DNA from: JADJPO01 sp046330955
GTDB lineage: Bacteria > Actinomycetota > Actinomycetes > Actinomycetales > Kineosporiaceae
Direction of reading: 5' to 3'
DNA length: 64,000 bases
Assembly (NCBI GenBank): GCA_046330955.1
Contig: JAXLRT010000016.1
Span: forward strand, 72,390 to 136,389
Position numbers and translations under genes: made by a program. Shown here piece after piece: positions 53,151 to 61,975 of this stretch. Under the pieces are notes generated by a model that was not told where the DNA came from, did not search any database, and saw nothing but the letters and a program-made list of their open reading frames with translations. Numbering within the stretch: position 1 is the first letter of the stretch; each line of letters starts with the position of its first letter.

Positions 53151-53156
53151 GAGCGC

Positions 53157-54428
53157 ATGTTCATGCCCGACCTGCTGCACGATGCGGACGCCGAGGTTAC
53201 TCGGCTCGGCGTCGAGGTTGACGCGTTGCGCGTCGAGGTCGAGGCGCTGCGGGCGGAGAACGACACCTTGCGAGAGCAGGCGGTCGAACACTTGGAGCGG
53301 TTGTCGGCGCGGGATGCGGTGTGGGGGTGGTTCGGCGACGGTGGGCCGGAGAACGAGGACGACCGGGATGCAGTGGCGGGGAGGATCTGTCGGACGTTCC
53401 TGAAGCCGGGTCAGGTCGAGCCGTCGCTGGTGACCGTGGCGGCGGTCACTCTGGCGCAGTCGCAGCCATCGGGTCTGACTGACGCGGAGGTGGTGTCGGC
53501 GGCGGTGGCGTGTCGGCAGGCGATCACCCACATCGAACTCACCCAAGCCCAACTCACCCGCGAACTGGCGTGGCGGTACCAGGCGCGGCACCCGCACGAA
53601 CTGGATCTCAGCCTCGAGACGAAGCTGCCGGAATGGGTCCGTGATCCCGAGGAACGAGCACTGACCGCGGCGATCGAGGAGGTCGCGGCGGTCGCGCGGA
53701 CCAGCCCGTCGGGGTTGCGGGCGCGGGTGGAGATGTTGGCGACCTGGCCGGAGGACCACGGCCGGCTCTACCGGGCGCTGCTGGAAGGGGCGATCTCCAC
53801 GACTCGTGCGCGGGACATCGCGCGGCAGACCGAGCGGCTGGAGGCGGGTCGGGCGCGGGACTGGGTGGAGAAGATGATCCTGCCCGTCGCCGAGCAACTC
53901 GGGGTCGTCGGGCTGCGCAACCGGATCGAACGCCTCATCGCGCAGGCCGACCCGGGCGCCTACCGGCGGATCCTGGACGACGCCGCGGCGGAGAAGGACA
54001 CCGTCAAGGTCAGCCAGCAGGGCTACGGGCGGGCCGCGTTGACGTATCGGGGGTCGATCACGAGCATCGCCGACCTGCACGCCGCGTTGCTGCACCGGGT
54101 GCAGGCGGCTGCCTGCCCGACGGGGTCGGCCACCGGCGCCGCGTCGGCATCGACCGGTGCCGGTGCAGCCGGTGGGGCCTGCAGCGGAGCGGGATCGGGG
54201 TCGGGCGGCGCGGGCACCTCACCAGGAGCCGGCACTACGGGTGGGTCCGCTGGTGGTTCAGCGGCGGCGCGGGAGCGGCAGGCGGCGTCGATGGCGCAGA
54301 TCGTGTTCGACCTGATCACCGACCCCGACACCATCACCCCCTCCTGCCCACCGCGACCGACGAGGCCCCGACAACGAGTTCGGCACCTCCGTGCGCGGGG
54401 ATCCGGGTGGAGCCCAAGGTGGCGTTGA
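53157..54428 (+). pseudogene. DUF222 (13E12 repeat family) part of a frameshifted HNH gene
   Basis: This 423-codon frame encodes the N-terminal part of a 13E12-type protein. It has a leading coiled coil (VEVDALRVEVEALRAENDTL), the DUF222 region (ALTAAIEEVAAVARTSPSGL, LLEGAISTTRARDIARQTER) and a Gly/Ala/Ser linker. After IVFDLITDPDTITP it runs into unrelated residues ending SPRWR. The expected continuation is in the -1 frame from the CCCCC run at 54337-54341. The ATG follows a leaderless promoter with an SOS box, matching the DNA-damage control known for mycobacterial 13E12 genes. Frameshift or programmed slippage is unresolved. Confidence 0.75.
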
Positions 54429-55042
54429 ACGTGACCATCCCCTTCCAGGTGCTCGCCGCACTCTGGGCGGGGAAACCACCACCGACCGGCAGCGGATGGG
54501 TCGAGGCTGCCGGCCACGGGCCGATCCCCACCGAGGCGCTGGCGGCGATCCTGGACAAGTACGGCAAGCGGGCGATCTGGCGCTGCCAGGTCCTCGACGA
54601 CCGACCCGACTCCCCGACCTACGGATCGCTGATCGCGATCGGGCGTGCCGCGACCGACCCGGGGTACACGCCGTCGCCGTTCGTGAAAGCGTTGGTCAAG
54701 GCCACGCGGCCGCGGTGCTCGCACCCCGGATGCGGACGGCCCGCGATCGACGCCGACCTGGACCATGTGACGGCCCACGGCAAGGGCGGTGTGACCAGCG
54801 AGCAGAACCTGGCACCCCTGTGCCGGTTCCACCACCTACTGAAGACCCACGCCGGGTTCACCCCGACCCTCGACCCGGTGACCGGACAGATCACCTGGCG
54901 CACGCCGTCCGGGCACACCGTCAGCGAACCACCCGACACCCCACCACCCTTGGCAGCCGAAGGCGACCTGCCCGGTGCCTGGCCGGAAGGGCCGGCGTCC
55001 GCGCGCCCGCCGCGCCGTCCACAGGACCCGCCCCCGTTCTGA
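54339..55042 (+). pseudogene. HNH nuclease part of the frameshifted DUF222-HNH gene
   Basis: Read in the -1 frame from the C-run, this continues LLPTATDEAPTTSSAPPCAG and VEPKVALNVTIPFQVLAALW. The HNH core follows: RCSHPGCGRPAIDADLDHVT, AHGKGGVTSEQNLAPLCRFH and HLLKTH, with zinc-type Cys pairs and the catalytic His. The last ~60 residues are Pro-rich. The only internal start for the separate frame is GTG 54407 (VEPKV), which would leave a lone HNH domain of 211 residues. Continuity of the family across the C-run favours a single original gene. Confidence 0.75.
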
Positions 55043-55075
55043 GCCGCCCGGGAGCCACTGCGGGGCGCGCGGTCC

Positions 55076-55144
55076 GGTGATCACGGCCGTGCAGGGCCTC
55101 TCCCCCTCGGCAGGAGGGAAATCCCCTGCCAGGCCGTGATCACC
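55076..55144. repeat. Inverted repeat between convergent genes (GGTGATCACGGCC type)
   Basis: GGTGATCACGGCC (55076-55088) and GGCCGTGATCACC (55132-55144) are perfect 13-base arms around 43 bases. GCAGGG/CCCTGC and CCCTC/GAGGG inside allow a long imperfect hairpin. It lies between the HNH gene and the convergent sipW-like gene and may terminate both. Confidence 0.7.
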
Positions 55145-55159
55145 ACCGCGGAGGTGGGG

Positions 55160-55678
55160 TCAGGCGGGGGCGTACTCGCGGTGACGGCCGCTCAGCACGA
55201 CGGTCAGGCTGGCCCAGGTGCCCACGGCGACCAGCAGCAGGGCCAGGTAGTCGTGTTGCTGCATCCAGATCACCGGTCGGCCCACCATCGGCACGACCAG
55301 GCGCAACTCACCCTTGATCGACTCCGGGGCCACCGTGTCGGAGTCGTTGTTCTGATTCGCGTCGCCCTTGGTGATCAGCACCCCGCTGGGCTCGTAGCGC
55401 ACCAGCCGGTGCAGGTAGTAGCCGCTGGTCTTGGTGGCATCGCGCACCAGCACGATCCGGCCCGGCGGCAGCGTCGCGGGTCCCACCCGGGTGGGCGCGA
55501 TGACCGTGACATCGCCAGGGGCGATCACCGGCATCATCGACCCGCTGAGCACCACCCGCGGTTGCCATCCGATCAGGGATGGCGCGTGCGACCAGAACAG
55601 CAGGCTCGCCACCACCGTCAGGTACGCGACGGCGACGAACTGCAATGCCAACGCACCGATCCGTCGCACCCCGACCAT
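55160..55678 (-). CDS. SipW-type signal peptidase I
   Basis: The 172-residue membrane protease has an N-terminal helix, the catalytic serine in VLSGSMMPVIAPGD, and YYLHRLV where bacterial enzymes usually have a Lys. This Ser/His arrangement is that of the SipW/archaeal-ER type. GDANQNNDSD is also family-typical. A C-terminal helix (YLALLLVAVGTWASLTVVL) follows. It lies 78 bases downstream of the TasA-like gene, its likely substrate. Confidence 0.9.
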   Translation of the reverse strand: MVGVRRIGALALQFVAVAYLTVVASLLFWSHAPSLIGWQPRVVLSGSMMPVIAPGDVTVIAPTRVGPATLPPGRIVLVRDATKTSGYYLHRLVRYEPSGVLITKGDANQNNDSDTVAPESIKGELRLVVPMVGRPVIWMQQHDYLALLLVAVGTWASLTVVLSGRHREYAPA

Positions 55679-55756
55679 GACCGCCTCCTCGCAACCCCCG
55701 GTCGGTCGGCGGGAGGCGGGTATGAGGCGTTGCCGGGCCTGGTGTCGACGCTCGGG

Positions 55757-56392
55757 TCAGCTGCGGGATTCCCAGGTGAAGGTGGCCCCGGCGGAGGCGC
55801 CCTGCTGGGCACTGGGGGCGGAGGCGTTCAGCGTGTAGTCGAAGCGGTAGACCCGGTACTGGCCCGTTCCGGTCGGCGCGAACGAGCCCACGCCCGTGGC
55901 GTAACTGCTCGCCGCCGCGGTGAAGCCGGACAGCGTGCCGGAGTAGATCTGCGTTCCGGCGAACCCGGTGCACCCTCCGGCGAAGGTGCCGTTGTTGCCG
56001 ATGACCGTCGCCTCTTGCACCACCAGGTCGATGTACGGGCCGAGGCTGCCGGTCAGCGACCCGCCGTAGAGCTTCACGGTGGCCGCGAGCGACCCGCTGT
56101 AGCTGACCTTGATGCACTTGCTGCCGGTGTCCCCCGGTAGCAGTCCGCTGGCCGAGAACAGCGCCGAGCCCGAGTCGTCGTCCCCGAGCACCACCGTTCC
56201 CGCGGCCCATTGATCGACCGGGTTCGCCGTGCTGGCCGAGAAGGCGGCCCGGGTCCGTTGGTTGACGAACACCAGGGTGAGCAGCAGAGCCGTGATCACC
56301 GCGGCGATCAGCGCATGCCGGCGCCGCCGGCCCGACAAGGAACCGAGGGCCGGCGCGGGGTGGACGCTGGTCACACGACTCCTCCGGCTCAC
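55757..56392 (-). CDS. TasA/camelysin-like SipW-dependent secreted protein
   Basis: The 211-residue protein has a basic N-terminus, a hydrophobic helix (ALIAAVITALLLTLVFV) and TRAAFSASTANPVDQWAAGT, the SipW-dependent signal pattern (AxFSxxxxN...AGT). The mature domain (LLPGDTGSKCIKVSYSGSLA, ATVKLYGGSLTGSLGPYIDL) resembles TasA-type fibre or camelysin proteins. It is transcribed against the flagellar genes and precedes the sipW-like gene. A surface or matrix role is inferred. Confidence 0.82.
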   Translation of the reverse strand: MSRRSRVTSVHPAPALGSLSGRRRRHALIAAVITALLLTLVFVNQRTRAAFSASTANPVDQWAAGTVVLGDDDSGSALFSASGLLPGDTGSKCIKVSYSGSLAATVKLYGGSLTGSLGPYIDLVVQEATVIGNNGTFAGGCTGFAGTQIYSGTLSGFTAAASSYATGVGSFAPTGTGQYRVYRFDYTLNASAPSAQQGASAGATFTWESRS

Positions 56393-56486
56393 GGTGGACG
56401 GGACAGCCCACCTCTGTCGTACCTCCGATCGGCTGATCCGGGCTCGAGGTTGACTCCCGAGCCCCTGCCGTCACCCGAGCGGCCCG

Positions 56487-56515
56487 CTCAAGCCCGACGG
56501 CCTACCTGCCGATGC
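56487..56515 (+). promoter_or_regulatory. FliA-type promoter candidate for flhA
   Basis: CTCAAG (56487-56492), a 15-base spacer and GCCGATGC (56508-56515), 77 bases before the flhA ATG. The -35 box is nearly that of fliC. Confidence 0.6.
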
Positions 56516-56591
56516 ACCACGGAGCCACGGACGGCTGCCCAGGGCGCACGGATCCCTCACCGCGCCAGAGCAACCCCGTGGAGGTCGGCGT

Positions 56592-58664
56592 ATGGCGTCC
56601 AGCCGAGCGGCACGCCTCGCCGTCCCCGTCATCGTCGTCATCGTCGTCGTGATGATGGTGGTGCCGCTCCCCGCGACCCTGCTCGACATCCTGATCGCCT
56701 CGAACCTGGCGATGTCGTTGCTGGTGCTGCTGGTCGCCATGCAGGTGCGCAAGCCGCTGGAGTTCGCGGTCTTCCCCACGCTGGTGCTGGTGGGGACCAT
56801 CTTCCGGCTGGCCCTCAACGTCTCCTCGACCCGCCTGGTGCTGCGAGACGGTTTCGCCGGCAACGTGATCGATGCCTTCGGCCACATCGTCATCGGTGGC
56901 TCGCTGGTCATCGGCCTGGTGGTCTTCGCCATCCTGGTGATCATCCAGCTGACCGTGGTGACCAACGGCGCCGCCCGGGTCGCCGAGGTTGGCGCCCGGT
57001 TCACCCTCGACGCCATGCCCGGCAAGCAGATGGCCATCGACGCCGACCTCAACTCCGGGCTGATCGACGAGGACGAGGCCCGCCGCCGCCGCAAGGAGGT
57101 CGCCGCCGAGGCCGACTTCTACGGCGCCATGGACGGCGGTACCAAGTTCGTCAAGGGCGACGCCGTCGCCGCCGTCATCATCACCTTGGTCAACCTCATC
57201 GGTGGCTTCGCCGTCGGCATGGTCAGCGAGGGGCTCTCGCCGTCCGACTCGATCCACAAGTACAGCCTGCTGTCGGTCGGCGACGGCCTGGTCTCGCAGA
57301 TCCCGGCGCTGCTGATGTCCGTCGCCACCGGCGTCATCGTCACCCGATCGACCAGCGAGGGCGACGTCGGCAACGACCTGATCGGCCAGCTCTCGCAGCA
57401 CCGAGAGGCGCTGCGCATCGGCGGCGGCGCCCTGATCGCGCTCTGCCTGGTGCCCGGCATGCCCAAGATGCCGTTCCTCGTCGCCGGCGGCTTCCTGCTG
57501 TTCGCCTCGACCCGCTCGACCGACGACTCGGCCGGCCCCGCCACGCCGGCGCCGGGAGCGGTGCCGCTACCCGCGGCCGGTGGCCTGCCCCCGGACGGCG
57601 CCCAGGCCGCCACCGACCCGATCAGCGACTCGCTCAAGGTCGACCCGCTGGAGCTGATGCTCGCCCCGGACCTGGTCGACCTGGTCGATCCGGCCCGCGG
57701 CGGTGACCTGCTCGACCGGGTGCGCGCGCTGCGCCGCAAGACCGCACTCGACCTCGGCCTGGTGCTGCCGCCGGTGCGCACCCGCGACGGTGGGCAGTTG
57801 CCCCCGGGCAGCTACGAGATCCGCATCGGCGGGGTGCCGGTCGCCACCGGCGAGGCGCCGTCCGGGCACCTGCTGGCGATCGGGGACGTCGGCGAGCACC
57901 TGCCCGGACGCCGCACCACCGAACCGGTGTTCGGCCTGCCCGCGGTCTGGGTGCCGGCCGAGTACCGGGCCACCGCCGAGCTCACCGGGGCCACCCTGGT
58001 GGAGCGTGCGGCCGTGGTCACCACCCACCTCGCCGAGATGGTCCGGCGCCACGCCTCACGCCTGCTGTCGCTGGACGACACGCGCGAACTGCTCGAGGTG
58101 CTCAAGGCGGAGCGTCCGGCTGCCGTCGAAGAACTGGTGCCCGCCTTGTTGCCGTTGAGCTCGCTCCAGAAGGTCCTGCAGGCCTTGCTGGACGAACAGG
58201 TCTCGATCCGCGACCTCGGCCGGGTGCTGGAGGGCGTGGGCCAGCGCGCCCGGACCACCACCGACGCCGATGCCCTGCTCGAGGCGGCCCGGATGGCTCT
58301 CGGCCCGGCCCTGACCTCGCAATACGTCAGCAACGGCGTGCTGCACGCGATCACCTTCGACCCCCAGATGGAGGCCGAGTTGGCCGAGGGGCTGCGCGCC
58401 AGCGAGCAGGGCGTGGTGATCGCGCTCGACCCGCTGTCGGCCAACCGCCTGGTGACCGATCTGGGCGCCCTGGTGAGCGGCGCCGAGAACGTCGGCCTCA
58501 GCCCGGTGCTGCTGACCGCCGGACCGCTGCGACTGCCGGTTCGCCGGCTGATCCGCGGCGCATTCCCCCAACTCCCCGTGATCGCCTTCGGCGAGACGGC
58601 GGGGATCGGATCCATCGAGACCGTCGGGCAGGTGAGCCGTGGCGAGTTTGTTGCTCGAGGGTGA
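56592..58664 (+). CDS. flhA: Flagellar export apparatus protein FlhA
   Basis: The 690-residue export gate protein has about eight membrane segments in its first ~330 residues. They carry the conserved FAVFPTLVLVGTIFRLALNV, FTLDAMPGKQMAIDADLNSG and FYGAMDGGTKFVKGDAVAAV. The cytoplasmic domain (~350-690) includes LPPVRTRDGGQLPPGSYEIR and GVLHAITFDPQMEAELA. The ATG at 56592 gives the family length. It is cut off from flhB by the 4-kb insert and overlaps the next gene by 26 bases. Confidence 0.97.
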   Translation: MASSRAARLAVPVIVVIVVVMMVVPLPATLLDILIASNLAMSLLVLLVAMQVRKPLEFAVFPTLVLVGTIFRLALNVSSTRLVLRDGFAGNVIDAFGHIVIGGSLVIGLVVFAILVIIQLTVVTNGAARVAEVGARFTLDAMPGKQMAIDADLNSGLIDEDEARRRRKEVAAEADFYGAMDGGTKFVKGDAVAAVIITLVNLIGGFAVGMVSEGLSPSDSIHKYSLLSVGDGLVSQIPALLMSVATGVIVTRSTSEGDVGNDLIGQLSQHREALRIGGGALIALCLVPGMPKMPFLVAGGFLLFASTRSTDDSAGPATPAPGAVPLPAAGGLPPDGAQAATDPISDSLKVDPLELMLAPDLVDLVDPARGGDLLDRVRALRRKTALDLGLVLPPVRTRDGGQLPPGSYEIRIGGVPVATGEAPSGHLLAIGDVGEHLPGRRTTEPVFGLPAVWVPAEYRATAELTGATLVERAAVVTTHLAEMVRRHASRLLSLDDTRELLEVLKAERPAAVEELVPALLPLSSLQKVLQALLDEQVSIRDLGRVLEGVGQRARTTTDADALLEAARMALGPALTSQYVSNGVLHAITFDPQMEAELAEGLRASEQGVVIALDPLSANRLVTDLGALVSGAENVGLSPVLLTAGPLRLPVRRLIRGAFPQLPVIAFGETAGIGSIETVGQVSRGEFVARG

Positions 58665-61560
58665 TGACCTGGAGCAGTTGCTCCTCCGAGCGCAGCGTGA
58701 GGGTGGACCTCACGCCCGCATCGTGCGTGCCGAGAAGGTGCGGCACGGCGGCGTGATGGGCTTCTTCGCGCGCGAGGGCTACGAGGTCGCGCTCGAGATC
58801 CCGGACGACGCCCCCGGCGCCTCGCCCACGCCCCCGGCCGGCATGCCTGCCGCCGGTGCGGACCGCGCCCCGGTGGAGGCCCTGCTGGACCGGCTGCAGG
58901 ATCGGCTGGTCGACACCTCCGAGGTCACCGTGGCCGATCTGAACGCGCCGGCCCAGAACCCGCTGGTCCACAACACGCCGGCGCAGAACATGCCGCCGCA
59001 GCCGTCACCCGCACCGGACGCCGCGGACGCCGCGGACGCCGACCTGCCCAGCTTCACCCCCTTCGGGGCCACCTTCGAGGCCGCGCTGCAGGAGTTCGGG
59101 GACGTGGTGCAGGAGGCTCAGGCCCGCGAGGCGCTCACCCGGCCGGCGTTCCTGGCCCGCAAGCAACGCGCCACCGCTGCGCTCGAACAGGCGGCCGTCG
59201 AGCCCTCGGAGCCCGACGCACTCCAGCCCGACACACTCCAGCCCGAGGCACCCCAGCCGACCACGCCCGAGCCCACCGCACCCGAGCCCACCGCGCTCGA
59301 CCAGCGCCCCGCCGTCGAGCCCGCACCGGTCGACCAGCCCGATCCGAAGGTCGTCCCGATGCCCCCCGAACAGGTCAGCACAGGTCACGACCCGGTCCTG
59401 CCGGCCAGTGGTGAGTTCGAGGACCCGTTCGCCGTGCCGTTCGCGAGCGAGCCGGCCACCCGGCCGATCCGGTCCGCCGAGACCCTGGTGAGCCCGCTCG
59501 ACATCCGGTCGGCGGCCTCGCTGGAGACCCCGGCCGCTCCCGTCGCCCCCGACACCGTGGTCGGCCGCACGCTGGCCGAACCGGCCCCCGCCGCCGACAT
59601 CCTCACCGTGCCGCTCGGTGCCGCCGCGCGCCGTCCGGTGCCGACCGTCGTCCCGCCGCCCGCGCGCCACAGCCGCCGCCGGGCGCTGGACGATGCCGGC
59701 CCGACGCTGAGCGACATGCTCGACCCGGTGCTGGCGGTCGAACGCGTGGCCGCCCGCAGCGTGGCCGGCCAACCCCTGTCGGCCCCCCAGGATCTGGTCT
59801 TCCAGGTTCCGGTACCGGGCTTCGACCCCGATCGCGCCGCCCGCCGGGACGTCGACTGGGAGCGCGAGCTCGCCCTGGCAGCCCACACCGCCGCCTACGC
59901 CGCGGTGTACGCCAGCGTGCACGAGGACGGCATCGCCGGCGCTCAGGGCCTCGGCCTCGCCGCGCGCGGCGGCAGGGCGGTTGCCGTCGAGCCCGCCCCG
60001 CACCTCGTGGACGACCCGCTGTTCGGGCCGCTGCCGTCGCAGGCACCGTTCCGCCCCGCGGTGTTCGAACCCGTCTCGTCCGGGGCCCGGCACGGCGTGC
60101 TGCCCCCGCTGCCGCCCGCCGGTGACGCGTGGCGCCGATCGTCTCGGCATTCCTCCGAATGGGGGACGCCCGTGCCGTCAGGTCATTGGGGCTTCGTGCC
60201 GACATCTGCTCACATGGTGATCGAAGACCCCACCGCCGACGCCGGACGCACCGAGGCCGGTTCGCGGCCCGAGTTCACCGCGCTGCTCGACCAGCTGCGG
60301 TCCCCGGCAACGTCCGAGTCCTCCGACGGCCGTCACGCCGCCCAGGAGACCGCCTGGACGACGGGGGACAGCCTCGACGAGCTGATCCCCGAACCCATCG
60401 CGGCCGAGGTCGCGTGGACCGTCGTGGAGCACCTCGACGGCCGCGGTGAGGCCGCCGAGTACCAGCCGGACGAGGCACCGGACGCCGACGCGACGGCTCA
60501 GCCGGCCACCGTGTCGACCACAGGGCCGACCACAGCGCAGACCGCAGGGCCCGCCCCGTGGGACGCCGCGGCGCTGGGCAACGACATGGTCGAGAGCATC
60601 CGGCGCCAGGCGCAGGCCGCCATCGACGAGGTCTACAGCACCGCCGGCCTGGTCGAGGAGGCAGTGCGCATGAACAGCGCCTCGGCCGCCATCCCGATGC
60701 CGCGGCGGGAGTCGCTGCGCACCCTCTCCGAACGCGCCGCGGCGCCGTCGAGTCCCTCGGGCGCCGACCTGCAGGTCAGCGAGGCGATCGACGACACCTT
60801 CGACACCATCGGCACGGCCGACACCATCGGCTCGGCCGACGCGATCGACGAGACCGACCCCGCAGGGCTGGACGAGCCGGACCAGTACACCCTGGACGAC
60901 CCGACGGTCGCCGACCTCCCGGACCTGAACGCCGGGGTCATGCGGGACGCCGGCCGCCTGATCGTCGATCAGCTCACCCTGCGCGGGCTGGGCGTTCCCT
61001 CGGCCTTCGTCGAGCGGATGCGCGGCGGTGACCGGTACGCCGACGTCTGGCGGTCGCTCGAACACCTGCCGGTGCCGGACATCGACCCCGACGTGCCGCT
61101 GGTCGCGGTGATCGGCGCCCCCGAGTCGGTGCTGCTCGAGAGCCACCGGGTGGCCGTCGATCTGGCCACCGACGACGCGCCGCGTCCCGTCGTCCACGTG
61201 CCCGCCGGGGCGACGGTCGACCTGCCGGCCCTGATCGGACGCCACACCCACTGCGTGGTCGCGATCGAGACCGACGGCAGCGGTGACTACTCCCAGGTGC
61301 TCGAACCCCTGGGACGGATCGCGCCCGGCGCCGTGATCGTCGTCCTGGACGCCCACGACGAGCTCGCCGACGCCCGCCGCTGGTTGTTCTCCCTCGGTGA
61401 CGTCGACGCCATCGCCCTGGACGGCGTCAGCACCAGCCCGACGCCCGCGCTGATGATGCAGCTCGGGGTGCCCATCACCCGGCTCGACGGCATCCCGATC
61501 GACCGGCTGACCTGGACCGCCCTGCTGTGTGCCCAGCTCGAGGCGGCCAACCCGGCCTGA
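58639..61560 (+). CDS. Large FlhF-like protein lacking a recognisable P-loop
   Basis: A 973-residue protein in the flhF position. Residues 1-~55 resemble the FlhF N-terminus (LEQLLLRAQREGGPHARIVR, GVMGFFAREGYEV). The middle ~700 residues are acidic, Pro/Ala-rich and probably disordered, with short PEAPQPTTPEPTAPEPT repeats. The last ~170 look like a degenerate SRP-GTPase (NG) domain: PLVAVIGAPESVLLESHRVA, VIVVLDAHDELADARR, GVPITRLDGIPIDRL. The expected GxxGxGKTT is replaced by GAPESVLLE, so GTP binding is doubtful. GTG 58639 overlaps flhA. Confidence 0.7.
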   Translation: MASLLLEGDDLEQLLLRAQREGGPHARIVRAEKVRHGGVMGFFAREGYEVALEIPDDAPGASPTPPAGMPAAGADRAPVEALLDRLQDRLVDTSEVTVADLNAPAQNPLVHNTPAQNMPPQPSPAPDAADAADADLPSFTPFGATFEAALQEFGDVVQEAQAREALTRPAFLARKQRATAALEQAAVEPSEPDALQPDTLQPEAPQPTTPEPTAPEPTALDQRPAVEPAPVDQPDPKVVPMPPEQVSTGHDPVLPASGEFEDPFAVPFASEPATRPIRSAETLVSPLDIRSAASLETPAAPVAPDTVVGRTLAEPAPAADILTVPLGAAARRPVPTVVPPPARHSRRRALDDAGPTLSDMLDPVLAVERVAARSVAGQPLSAPQDLVFQVPVPGFDPDRAARRDVDWERELALAAHTAAYAAVYASVHEDGIAGAQGLGLAARGGRAVAVEPAPHLVDDPLFGPLPSQAPFRPAVFEPVSSGARHGVLPPLPPAGDAWRRSSRHSSEWGTPVPSGHWGFVPTSAHMVIEDPTADAGRTEAGSRPEFTALLDQLRSPATSESSDGRHAAQETAWTTGDSLDELIPEPIAAEVAWTVVEHLDGRGEAAEYQPDEAPDADATAQPATVSTTGPTTAQTAGPAPWDAAALGNDMVESIRRQAQAAIDEVYSTAGLVEEAVRMNSASAAIPMPRRESLRTLSERAAAPSSPSGADLQVSEAIDDTFDTIGTADTIGSADAIDETDPAGLDEPDQYTLDDPTVADLPDLNAGVMRDAGRLIVDQLTLRGLGVPSAFVERMRGGDRYADVWRSLEHLPVPDIDPDVPLVAVIGAPESVLLESHRVAVDLATDDAPRPVVHVPAGATVDLPALIGRHTHCVVAIETDGSGDYSQVLEPLGRIAPGAVIVVLDAHDELADARRWLFSLGDVDAIALDGVSTSPTPALMMQLGVPITRLDGIPIDRLTWTALLCAQLEAANPA

Positions 61561-61877
61561 TGAACCCGACCACCGCAGGAGTCGGCCTGGCGACAGTGAT
61601 CGCCGGGCCGACTCTGTACGGCATGGTGCAACAGGGTCAGCTCGACTCCACCGCGGCCCTCGAACGGGGAGCGGTGGTGGCCGTGGCCTGTGTCCTCGGC
61701 CTCCGGTGGATCAAGAAGATCGCCGACGGCTACGCCGTCGAGCAGGAACGCGCCCGCCGCCGCGCCGCCGCCGAGGCCCGTCAGGCCGCGGACGACGCCC
61801 GCCTCGCCGCCACGGTCGCCCAGATGATGGCCGACGGCGAGACACCTCGCCCGCCCGAGGGCGACAAACCGGATTAG
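61560..61877 (+). CDS. Small membrane protein downstream of flhF-like gene
   Basis: A 105-residue protein with one or two hydrophobic segments (LATVIAGPTLYGMV and ALERGAVVAVACVLGLRWI) and a charged helical tail (EQERARRRAAAEARQAADDA). ATG 61560 overlaps the preceding stop by one base (TGATG), so it is probably cotranscribed with flhA. No family recognised. Confidence 0.6.
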   Translation: MNPTTAGVGLATVIAGPTLYGMVQQGQLDSTAALERGAVVAVACVLGLRWIKKIADGYAVEQERARRRAAAEARQAADDARLAATVAQMMADGETPRPPEGDKPD

Positions 61878-61975
61878 CGTGGCCATCACGCCCTGACCTG
61901 CGGCGAGGCGGTGTCCTTACCGGCCGGTCACTCCTACCCTGACGGGGCGAAACGACCTCTGGCGGAGAGTGGGGC

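Larger units (their letters stand above)
52378..53156. other. Repeat-bearing gap between flhB and the DUF222 gene
   Basis: Nearly 780 bases without a convincing gene. It contains the 32-bp inverted repeat at 52421-52529 and, near its end, an SOS-like box and promoter. Frames across 52679-53152 look like degenerate coding sequence with no recognisable family; decayed DUF222-type or other mobile DNA is possible. Confidence 0.55.

Noticed and set aside
52679..53152. 157-codon frame upstream of the DUF222 gene
   Set aside because: No recognisable domain, no ribosome-binding site and it ends over the SOS promoter; treated as degenerate intergenic sequence.
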